Source: Anthracocystis setariae (Eukaryota > Basidiomycota > Ustilaginomycetes > Ustilaginales > Ustilaginaceae). Taken from it: 64,000 nt of DNA. Both the position numbers and the translations under genes were made by a program. A model generated the notes under the pieces. The model was not told the origin of the DNA and searched no databases. It was given only the letters and a program-made list of their open reading frames with translations. The DNA lies in assembly GCA_928724745.1 (NCBI GenBank), contig CAKMXJ010000023.1, positions 248,001 to 312,000 of the forward strand, read 5' to 3'. Below, piece after piece: positions 30,902 to 39,834 of this stretch (position 1 is its first letter; each line of letters opens with the position of its first letter).

Positions 30902-31407
30902 TGTTACAACTGGACAGATGTTCCCAGCCAGCGCGCCACCGGAACACTGGCCAAAGGCCGTGTAGGAGAGTGAGCGTGCCGCGCAGCATAAGCCATTAGG
31001 AGCGCGCCGCGCGGGACGTTCTGGGAATGGAGGGGCGCGCCGCGCGTCGCCCCCCGAAGACGGGAGCGCGCCGTGTAGTGCTCGACACAGGGGTCCACCC
31101 CAGGTGTCGCGAGTTGAGGTCGCGCGCGGCCCACGCGTCCCCGGAGGGGGCGCGCGCCGCGTGGCACGCATGATGCCTTATAAGGGGGAAAACCGCGCGC
31201 CGCCCTCCTGTAGTCCATCGTCGATTGTATTCTTAGTTACCTTGAGTAATAGCGAATATCAGACCCAACGGTAGAACCGTTAACCTCAGGATCGTGCCCG
31301 GTGACTCTCGTGGCCACCACTCCCGCCACGCGCCCTCAAGCCCAAGCCTCGCACACCGCGTGCCTCGCCGCACAGTCAGGAGGTTGTCAGACCCTTGGCG
31401 CTTAACA
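30902..31407 (+). repeat. Element A 5' LTR
   Basis: 506 bp, TGTTACAACT to GGCGCTTAACA. A TTATAA box at 31178-31183 lies about 40 bp before GTCGATTGTA (31220-31229), the inferred start of the transcript because it complements the PBS. The upstream U3 part is rich in GCGCGC palindromes. Confidence 0.97.
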
Positions 31408-31408
31408 T

Positions 31409-31418
31409 TACAATCGAC
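31409..31418 (+). other. Element A self-priming primer-binding site
   Basis: TACAATCGAC, starting one base after the 5' LTR, is the exact reverse complement of GTCGATTGTA at 31220-31229 in the LTR. It does not start with the TGG expected for a tRNA primer. In Tf1 the 5' end of the element mRNA pairs with such a site to prime reverse transcription; by analogy the same is inferred here. Confidence 0.8.
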
Positions 31419-31445
31419 CTACCCGTCACCCCGCACGCTCAAACA

Positions 31446-32549
31446 ATGCTCCCCATGCCGGTGACTCGCAGCCAGGTCGCCAACCAAAACCCCTTGGACG
31501 ACTGGTCCTCCGCCGGGGAAGACCCTCCCATGGTCGCCGCACCCTCCTCGGCGAGCGCGACCACCACCAACTCCCCCGCGCCCACCCCGGAGGCCGCCGT
31601 CCCGCTGATGGCGGTGCTCCAGGAGCAAATGGCCGTCCTACAGGAATTGGTCCTGGAGATGCGCGCGTTGCGCCGCGAGCAAAGGGGCCAACCACCCCCC
31701 GCGGCTACCCCCTCCCAGCGCTCGCCCAGGGCCGCCGAAGCGGAGCCCCCCAGAGAGGCTCCCAACCCGGTGACGGATCGCGAGACATCCGAGCAGCGCT
31801 ACGAGCGAGCCACCCGCCGGATGGAGCAGGACCCCCACCACGCCCGCGAGTCGCAGCCCGGGTACTCCCTCCCGGTCCCTCCTCTGGTGCCGTGGACCGC
31901 TCCCCTGGACGCGAGCCTCGACAAAGCTCCCGAACTCCGCATCGCTGCCCCCGACTGGGACGGTAAGCGGGAAGAGCTGGAGGCCTACATTGAGCAGTGC
32001 GAGCTGCACTTCGACCTCAACCCGGCACGCTTTGCCACAGACAACCGCCGGGTCCTCTGGGCCCTGGCACACGTGGGTGGCGCGCCTCGCGACCACCTGC
32101 GCAACATGCGCCAGGCGAGCCCCCACGACCCGATCTTCCACGACTGGCCGCGCTACTGCGGTTCCCTACGCCGCACGTACGGCGATCCTCACCCAGGACA
32201 TACGGCCAGGATGCAGCTGCAGAAGCTGCGTCAAACCGGGAGCGTCAGCCGCTTCGCTGCCGAGTTTCAGGCGCTGGCCACGCGAGCCAACGCTACCGAC
32301 AAGCAGCAGCTGCTCACTACGTTCCAGCTGGGACTCCGGGAGACGTTCCGGCGCCACCTCCTACATGTGCAGACCCACGACCTGCAGGAGTACATCAACG
32401 CTGCTGTACGCACCGAGCAGCAGATGCTCGAAACCGGCCTCGACTCGGCCGGAACCGCCCACATTCCGGGCCGCGCTACGGGCCGCAATGACGAGCGCCC
32501 CGACCGGAGCCCGGTACGACCCCGACGGGAGCCCCGACTGGTGGGCTGA
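31446..32549 (+). pseudogene. Element A gag (capsid), frame broken near its end
   Basis: Starts at ATG 31446 (MLPMPVTRSQ). After an Ala/Pro-rich N-terminus and a short coiled-coil-like stretch (EQMAVLQELVLEMRALRREQ) comes a Retrotrans_gag capsid domain (about 31920-32430) with the YGDPHPGHTARMQLQKLRQ block, closely matching the element B capsid. It forms the intracellular particle shell. The frame stops at 32547-32549, but coding similarity continues in a second frame (about 32540-32704). That frame holds the zinc-knuckle start CYTCGEKH, and a third frame follows from 32706. The first break lies between 32492 and 32545; the second falls at the (CG)3 run 32701-32706. In an intact relative gag and pol would be one frame, as in Tf1. 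Non-functional as assembled, unless the breaks are sequence errors. Confidence 0.88.
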
Positions 32550-32931
32550 ACGCCGCCCGCCCCGCCGCCGCCCCGGCCGCCGCGCGCCCAACTTTCCATG
32601 CTCCGGCCCGCGCCAACACGGCTTTGCAGAAGCTCACGGAGGACACACGCCGCTACCGGCGCGAGAACAACCTGTGCTACACCTGTGGCGAGAAGCACCT
32701 CGCGCGATTGCCCACAGGCCACGCAGGAGCGCGCGCTGCGCGCTAATGTCATTACGGTTGAGCCCACTACAGGCAACTACCTCCTGCCGCCCGAAGGAGA
32801 AGATCCCGCTTCAGACCACGCGCCTACCGAGTGCGACCCCCCGGCCGAAAGGGATGCCTACGACGAAGCGGTCTACGACCCCACCCTCGACCCCCTGGGT
32901 TTTGAGGACGCCCCTTTTCCCTCCGCGCGCG
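32550..32931 (+). pseudogene. Element A nucleocapsid/linker region with two frame breaks
   Basis: Bridges gag and protease. The zinc-knuckle half with its first two cysteines and histidine reads in one frame up to 32704, and the final cysteine plus an acidic linker (YDPTLDPLGFEDAPFPS) reads in another from 32706. The protease frame takes over at 32932, right after a (CG)4 run at 32924-32931. Comparison with element B shows the same segment order, which is how the frame changes were located. Confidence 0.75.
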
Positions 32932-35151
32932 GCCGTGGCTCAACTACTGACTCACCCCGATTGGTTCCCACTCCGCACGCATGTCGCCGCACTGGAACCC
33001 ATCGCGGAGCCATCTGTTCAGGGCGACCACATCCGTGTGAGTCGCCACCCCAGCATTCCGGCCTACGAGTGCTGGGTCACCATTGACCACCTGCGGGCGC
33101 GCGCTCTCATCGACGGCGGCGCTACCGCGTCCTTCGTGGCGAAGGATCTCCTCGAGGGCGCGGGCATCGACCTGCACGGGTTGGCCACTCCGGTTAAGAC
33201 AGCAACGTTTGACGCAGCCTCGGAGCCCATCACTCATACCTGCAGGGCAGCTGTGGGGCTGGCGGGCCTCACTGTCGCCGTCCACCACCGCTTCTTCGTG
33301 GCCCCGCGCATATCGAGCTACGACGCCATCTTAGGCTTGGACTGGATCGAGGCCACGCGCCCCGTCCTTGACTACGAGGCTCGCGCTATGCGATTTCCAC
33401 TGCCCGAGCAAGGCGAGCACGAGGCCGTGACGCCCCCGGCCGGGGCCATCCCCTCGCTGCCGTTTGCCGACAATACCGCCGAACACTGCGTCCTCGTCCA
33501 GGCGCACGCGGACGAGCTCGCCGCCGGACCATCGCCTAAGGACATCCCCGCTGCGTACCAGGAGTTTGCGGAGGTGTTCAACGAGGCCAACGCCGACATC
33601 CTGCCGCGCCCGCGCCCCCAGGACCACGAGATCAACCTCCTGCCGGGAGCCAAGATCCCACACGGGCCACTATACTCTCTGTCCGCACGCGAGCTCGACG
33701 AGCTCAAGAAGTACATTGACAAGATGCTCGCTATTGGGTTCATTCGGGAATCGCAGAGCCCCGCCGCGGCCCCTATCATCTTTGTACCTAAGAAAGACGG
33801 TCGCCTCCGACCATGTGTAGACTACCGCGCGCTCAACAGCGTGACCATCAAAGACAAATACCCCATACCCCTCATCGCCGAACACTTGGACTGCCTCGCG
33901 CGAGCGCGCGTCTTCACCAAACTCGACCTGAAGGGAGCGTACAACCTCCTCCGTATCAAGGAGGGGCACGAATGGAAAACGGCATTCCGCACGCGCTACG
34001 GTAGCTTCGAATACATGGTAATGCCATTCGGGCTGTGCAACGCGCCATCTACGTTCCAGCGCTTAATGAACCACATCCTGCACGACCTGCTCGACGTGTC
34101 CGTGGTGGTGTACCTGGACGACATCCTCGTGTTCTCCCGCGATCCCGCCGAGCACGACACCCACGTGCGCGAGGTACTCCGCCGGTTGCGCCATAACCAG
34201 CTGTATTGCGCTGCCGACAAGTGCGAATTTGGGGTCACCTCGGTGGAGTTCCTGGGCTACCGAGTCAGCCCGGCCGGCATCTCCATGGACCCGGCGAAGG
34301 TCGAGGCCGTAACTACCTGGCCGGCACCCACGACCATTCGTGACATCCAGGTATTCCTTGGCTTTGCCAACTTCTACCGACGATTCATCAAGCACTATTC
34401 GCGCGTGGCTCGCCCGCTCACAGACCGCCTCAAGGGCAAAGCAAGCGGGCGCATCTCCTTAGAGCCCTCCGAGCTGGCCGCATTCGAGACCCTCAAGCGC
34501 GCATTCACCACGGCTCCTATCCTGCAACATTTTGACCCAGCGCTGCCCACGGTAGTGGAAACCGACGCCAGCGACTACGTTGTGGCGGCCGTCCTGTCCC
34601 AATGGTACCCAATCAACCCCGCCACTACAACAGCGCCGCGCCCGAGCACGCACCGTCTCCACCCAGTGGCATATTGGTCACGGAAGATGCAACCCGCCGA
34701 GCGCAACTACGAGATCCACGATAAGGAGCTCCTGGCCATCGTCGACTCCCTTCAAGCGTGGCGCCACTACTTACACGGGCTGCACGCACCGTTTGATGTC
34801 CTCACGGACCACCAAGCTCTCCAGTACTTCCAAACCAAGCGCCAGCTCAATCGCCGTCAGGCCCGTTGGGGCATTGCCCTGGCAGAGTTCGCATTCTCCA
34901 TCACCTACCGCCCGGGCACAGAGGCCGCGCGGCCGGACGCTCTGTCACGCCGATCCGATGGTCACCCAAACCTAGCGGACGCCCAACGCCACGGCGACCC
35001 CGCTAATGTAGCTACCCTCTTGCCGCCCTCCCTGTTCATCCACCCCGAGACAACCGGCGTCGACCCCGTCGACTTCCCGCCCCGGCCGCGCGCCGCGCGC
35101 GCTCTCCTCCCCGGCGACCGTCCTTCCGGCCACCCCTTCCAGCGCGGCTGA
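32932..35151 (+). pseudogene. Element A pol: protease, reverse transcriptase, RNase H
   Basis: From 32932 the frame encodes a retropepsin (ALIDGGATASF), then reverse transcriptase (IFVPKKDGRLRPCVDYRALN, FTKLDLKGAYN, YMVMPFGLCNAPSTFQRLMN, catalytic YLDD at 34111-34122, FLGFANFYRRFI). RNase H follows (VVETDASDYVVAAVLSQW, then NYEIHDKELLAIVDSL and TDHQALQYF). All key catalytic aspartates are visible. The frame is lost at the (CG)4 run 35094-35101 and stops at 35151, while the integrase continues in the next frame. Upstream open codons back to 31990 are a gag shadow, so that apparent start is rejected. Confidence 0.9.
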
Positions 35152-36442
35152 CATCGCCGCCATTCTGTCCCGCTATCATGACCACCCCACCGCGGGGCAC
35201 CCCGGCGTGGCCACTACCACCGCGCTCGTCCGCCGCCACCACAGCTGGCCCACCCTTGCGCAAGATGTTGTCACCTACGTCGCCACCTGCTCTGCCTGCA
35301 AGCGCGCCAAAGCCCCGCGCCATAAACCTTATGGGCTGCTACTCCCGTTGGGCGCGCCCGACCGGCCGTTCGGGTCCATCTCCATGGATCACATCGAGGG
35401 CCTCCCGCGCTCGCGCGTGGGCGGCACACTCTTCGATTCCATCCTTGTAGTCGTAGACCGCCTCACCAAGTTTGTGATTTTCATCCCAGCACGGCAATCC
35501 GACACCGTTCCCGACCTCGCACGCATGCTCTTTACAAGTGTGTTTTGCTATTTTGGATTGCCTGACCAGATTGTCTCCGACCGCGGGCGCACTTTCATCG
35601 CCTCCCTCTGGCGAGCAGTGCTGCAACAACTCCAGGTCCGCCCGGCGCTATCCACCGCCTATCACCCTCAAACCGACGGCCAGACCGAGCGCACCAATCA
35701 AACCCTGGAGGTCTTTTTGCGCCTCTACGTCAACTACCAGCAAGATGACTGGGCCGCGTGGCTCCCGCACGCGCAGCTCGCCATCAACAACCGCCCCGCT
35801 GGCGCTACCGGTCTCCCATCCACCCTCCCCCTTTTCGGGTTTACGCCCAAAACGCTCCCGGGTTCCCCCGCGCTCGCCCCCGATGGTGCGCCACCCTCCC
35901 CGGCTTCCCTGCAAATGCTCATCGCGTTCTGCCAAGACAACATCGCGCGTGCCGCGCGCACCATGGCGAGCCTCGCAAACCGCTCCAGGACGGATCGGTC
36001 TTACACCGGGGGTGACCAAGTACTGCTGCGCACCAGACACCTGCGCCAGGACAGACCGTCCAAGAAGCTGTCCAACCCCCTCGCCGGACCATTTACGGTT
36101 CTAGAGGCCGTGGGCCAGCGCGCGTACAGGTTGGACCTGCCAGCAGGCTCCCGCGTTCACCCGGTGTTCCATGTGAGCTTGCTCGAGCCATACCCAGCGG
36201 GCGCGCGCCCCACGGAGCACGCGCCACAAGCCACCAACCTCCAAGACGACCGCCAAGACTTCGAGGTGGAACGACTGCTGGAGGCACGAACGAGCAGACG
36301 GGGCCTCGAGTACCAGGTCAAGTGGGCCGGTTATGACGAGCCCACATGGGAGCCGGCGCATCACCTCGCCAATAGCCAAGAGCTGGTGGACGAGTTCCAC
36401 AGGTCACACCCAGGAGCGCCCACGGGACGAAGGCAGGCCTGA
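35102..36442 (+). pseudogene. Element A integrase with C-terminal chromodomain
   Basis: Open from about 35102 to 36442. It encodes an HHCC zinc domain (AGHPGV, RRHHSWP, CSACKRAK), the catalytic core with D-D-E (SMDHIEG, VSDRGRTF, HPQTDGQTERTNQ), and a GPY/F-like domain (LAGPFTVLEAVGQRAYRLDL, HVSLLEPY). It ends in a chromodomain (about 36263-36400: EYQVKWAGYDEPTWEP), which in chromoviruses guides integration to marked chromatin. It is separated from RT-RNase H only by the frame change at 35094-35101 and has no start codon of its own in an expected place, so it is the downstream part of a broken gag-pol polyprotein. Confidence 0.9.
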
Positions 36443-36483
36443 CGGTGGCCGGGGGCAAGCGGCAACCTCATAATGCCGCGCGC

Positions 36484-36633
36484 TCCCTCAGGGCGAGCTC
36501 CTAACCCGCCTCGCGCCGTCCTACTCATGGCGCGCTCGCCACCCGTGTTGGCGCGCGCACCCCCAGAGCGAGCTCCCAACCCGCCTCGCGTCGTCTCGCT
36601 CACGGCGCGCTCGCCACCCTTGCGGGCGTGCCC
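36484..36633 (+). repeat. Two 75-bp imperfect tandem repeats between pol and antisense gene
   Basis: The words GCGAGCTCC.AACCCGCCTCGCG and GGCGCGCTCGCCACCC recur 75 bp apart (36493 and 36568 for the first). The repeat lies in the gap between the convergent 3' ends of pol and the antisense gene, so it may be part of their termination region. Confidence 0.7.
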
Positions 36634-36874
36634 GACACCCTTACACAGCCCCCCAACACCGCGCGGCTCACCAGAGATCCCGCAACCCCGCGCGCCACAG
36701 CACCCACTGGATCCCGCCATGCTCAAGCCTTACTTTTACTCAGACACGAACGCGAGGGCACAAGCACAACGACACGGGGAACATTTCGGATTTCAAGGCC
36801 GACTACGGGGTTACCGGAACCGGCCAACAGACATTGGAGTAACAGAGCAAGGGGCGCGCGGTACAACGAGAGAC

Positions 36875-38738
36875 TCAGGCCGGGCTCGCGCCTTCTCCAC
36901 CATCAGGGAGTGCTTGCCGGCGCGGACGCTTGGGCGTGCGAGGAGCCTCCGCCGCCAAGGGAGACGAGGGCGACGCGCGGCGCGCGGGCACCACAGCGAC
37001 GGGAGAGCCAGCGGCCGGGTGCGAGGCACCAGCCGGCGGCGCGTGGTCCAAGAGGCGCCCAACACGCTCGCGAGCGGCGGCAATGTGGGACGCGCTGTCC
37101 GAGTCCGACGAGTCCGAGGCCACCAGATACGCGGGACCGCTCACCCGCCAGTAGTCTACGAGCTCGTGCAGCGTCGTTCGCAGGGCAGCGGGCGTAGACT
37201 CCAGCATCATCAGGTGCCGCTTCATAGTGGACGACTGCACGTCCATACCCTCCAGCAGGCCAGCGGCGGCGCACTGCCGAATCGTAACCTTGAGGTCGTC
37301 GAGCGCGCGCTCGATAGCCTCCGTGCTGCGCTGGAGATGCACCGCCTGTTTCCGGTACGAAGCCGATGGCGCCGGCGGATTGGACACCAAGGACGACGAA
37401 CCCCCAGCGTCCTCGTCACGGTTACGCGGCGTCGCGCGAACGGTAGCGCTCACCCCCGGAAGGGCGCTGAGCGGCTTACGCGCAGCATTGCGGCGGGGAC
37501 GAGGGGCCTTGGGGGAGCCCAGAGGGCGGGGACGGTCGGCAGCGCGGCCTCGGGTGGTACGGGTAGCGCGGGGACTGGGAGTGGCGGGCTCGCGCCCCCC
37601 CTCCACAGACTCACCATCGCTCTCACTGCTCTCGTTGTCGTCGTCGTTGTCATCCCTGGTTCGACGGCTGGCACGCGGCCAGCGACGCCGGGCGTAGCGC
37701 TGTGCCACAGCGGCGCGCTCGGTCTCCATGTACGGCGGGAGCGCACCTACCGGCACCATCGACGGGGTCAGGGCGGGATTGGGACGATGGCCCAGAACGC
37801 GCATCCAGAGGTAGGCTTCCATCAGCCACGGGCCCTCAAGCCGATTCCCCAGCCACGGAATCCGGCCGCGCCAGTCGCACTTACGTTTCGTGCCGCACGC
37901 GCTGCAGGGCGTCGGCATGCCCTCGAAGGCTTGGGCGATCTCGTCGGGGATCCTGGCGCCGGCGTCGCGCCTGCCCGTCACTGCGCCACGCTCGGGATCC
38001 GCGTGGCACGCCGCGGCGTCGCAGCCCTTGTGCTCGCACGCGTAGCAGGGCGCCATGAACTCCTCGCAGTCGGGATCGCTAACTACCAGGGCGGCCTTGA
38101 TGAGACGTACGACGAAAGGGACATCGCCGATAGGCTGGTCCTTGCGCTCGCGCATCAAAGAGTCGACGATGGGGCAGCTCCGCTCGCCCCACGGCAGGAC
38201 CTCCCACACCTGGTAACGGAATTGGCTCTGGTCGGCCTGATCGCTGGTGGGAGAAGGCGCTCGATCGCGAGCCTCAGGGGAAGACTGACCGCGAGCCTCG
38301 GGGGAAGGAGCGCCGTCGCAGGCCTGGGGCGGCGGCGAAGAAGGGATTTCGATTACCGTAGCGCTTGTGGTTGCGGGTGCTGCCAGATAGTGGAACCCCG
38401 CCGGGAAAGTCAGAGTCAGTATGCGTGCCGCGTCAACACACCAAGGAAAGAGATCACTCACCGGTCTCCTCGGTCGGAGAGGCTGTGGATGGCGGGGCCC
38501 CGGTCACGGCTACCGCCGCGGGCGAGGCAGTGGTGTCGTTGGCCACCCGGGGGTCGGGGACCACGGCCAAGATCGCGCGGAGGGTGGACGCAGCCTCGGC
38601 CTCAGCGCGCGCTTTCTCACTTGAGGGCTTGTCGGCTAGCCAGGCACAGGAACGGGAAATTCAAAGTTACGCGTCAGTCAACACCTTACCGCCGGCGCCG
38701 TACCTCAGAACGTGCCCATACTCACTGTTGGAGGTCAT
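36875..38738 (-). CDS. Element A antisense gene: six-cysteine zinc-cluster-like protein, 3 exons
   Basis: Predicted join on the minus strand: 38726-38738, 38462-38635, 36875-38379, giving 563 residues. Exon phases agree and both introns (90 and 82 nt) have GTGAGT donors and TAG/CAG acceptors. The frame of exon 3 alone is open for over 500 codons. Central cysteines: CYACEHKGCDAAAC, then CSACGTKRKCDW, followed by a block shared with the element B antisense gene (GRIPW...EG..LMEAYL, GHRPNP, then LPPYMETE). This spacing is reminiscent of fungal Zn2Cys6 clusters with a long linker. The rest is Ser/Pro/Arg-rich and disordered-looking, with an acidic DDNDDDNESSESD tract and a basic TPKRPRRQ possible nuclear signal. 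The gene is convergent with pol. Function unknown; DNA or RNA binding is inference. Introns in this direction survive transposition because the packaged RNA is the opposite strand. Confidence 0.82.
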
Positions 38739-39002
38739 GGTCGTCCAGTTTTCTTGGTGACCCAGCGTGGGGGTCGAGGGGTAGTCGGATGGTGGAGAGA
38801 AGCAGAAAGGTAGACCCCCGTAAGTCAGCCATTGCGAGCCGCAACACCCCAAATGAGGCTGAGCCCCATTGCGCAACGCTTTGTGTGCGCCCGGTGATCG
38901 ACGCGTGCGCTCGCGCCACGCCCCACAAATGGAAAATTCTGGGGACCACTTTCGCCCACCACGGCCGGTGGGCCTGCGCGCTCCGGAGTGCGCGCACCCC
39001 GA

Positions 39003-39015
39003 GGCGGGGGGGTAA
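39003..39015 (+). other. Element A polypurine tract
   Basis: GGCGGGGGGGTAA directly before the 3' LTR (39016), the expected plus-strand primer position. Element B has the same G-run plus TAA arrangement. Confidence 0.8.
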
Positions 39016-39521
39016 TGTTACAACTGGACAGATGTTCCCAGCCAGCGCGCCACCGGAACACTGGCCAAAGGCCGTGTAGGAGAGTGAGCGTGCCGCGCAG
39101 CATAAGCCATTAGGAGCGCGCCGCGCGGGACGTTCTGGGAATGGAGGGGCGCGCCGCGCGTCGCCCCCCGAAGACGGGAGCGCGCCGTGTAGTGCTCGAC
39201 ACAGGGGTCCACCCCAGGTGTCGCGAGTTGAGGTCGCGCGCGGCCCACGCGTCCCCGGAGGGGGCGCGCGCCGCGTGGCACGCATGATGCCTTATAAGGG
39301 GGAAAACCGCGCGCCGCCCTCCTGTAGTCCATCGTCGATTGTATTCTTAGTTACCTTGAGTAATAGCGAATATCAGACCCAACGGTAGAACCGTTAACCT
39401 CAGGATCGTGCCCGGTGACTCTCGTGGCCACCACTCCCGCCACGCGCCCTCAAGCCCAAGCCTCGCACACCGCGTGCCTCGCCGCACAGTCAGGAGGTTG
39501 TCAGACCCTTGGCGCTTAACA
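39016..39521 (+). repeat. Element A 3' LTR
   Basis: 506 bp; I saw no difference from the 5' LTR when reading them side by side. Followed by the CTCTC duplication and the rest of the element B LTR. Confidence 0.97.
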
Positions 39522-39546
39522 CTCTCCCGATATCCCAATCGTAACA

Positions 39547-39562
39547 TTACCCCCCCCCCCCG
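39547..39562 (-). other. Element B polypurine tract
   Basis: On the plus strand TTA followed by twelve C (39550-39561). In the element's direction this is a G12 run plus TAA directly before the 3' LTR (39546 downward). Confidence 0.8.
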
Positions 39563-39747
39563 GGAAGGCCGACGTCCTCGTGGCCTGCTAGGTACTCCCG
39601 GGTCTTAAGCTTCGCCCGGGAGGCTCCCGGACCCACCACGCGTGGTCCGCGCTGAAAACAAAGGGACCAGGAACGAACGCTTTGTGTGCCTGGCGGGGCG
39701 TGCGCGGCGGAGCGTGCGCAGCGGGCTGAGCGCTAACTTCTCTTTTG

Positions 39748-39754
39748 TATATAA
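39748..39754 (+). promoter_or_regulatory. TATA box of element B antisense gene
   Basis: TATATAA, 81 bp before the ATG at 39835, followed by a C/T-rich initiator-like stretch (about 39760-39830). It drives transcription away from the 3' LTR, antisense to the retrotransposon mRNA. Inferred from sequence and position. Confidence 0.65.
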
Positions 39755-39834
39755 GACTCGCCTCGCTCCCGTTCCTGGTTCCTTCCCTTCCCCCACAACC
39801 TCGTTCCTCGACGCCCGGAACATTATTTCCCTCA

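Larger units (their letters stand above)
30902..39521 (+). mobile_element. Ty3/gypsy chromovirus element A, full length, nested in element B LTR
   Basis: 8620 bp. LTRs of 506 bp at 30902-31407 and 39016-39521 read as identical, with TG...CA ends. The perfect TSD CTCTC is at 30897-30901 and 39522-39526, inside the 3' LTR of element B. Internal order: PBS, gag, protease, RT, RNase H, integrase, chromodomain, a tandem repeat, an antisense three-exon gene, polypurine tract. Identical LTRs indicate a very recent insertion, yet the gag-pol frame is broken four times, three of them at (CG)n runs. Confidence 0.97.

Noticed and set aside
31990..32931. Using 31990 as the start of element A pol
   Set aside because: This stretch is an out-of-frame reading of gag; true protease similarity begins at about 32932.
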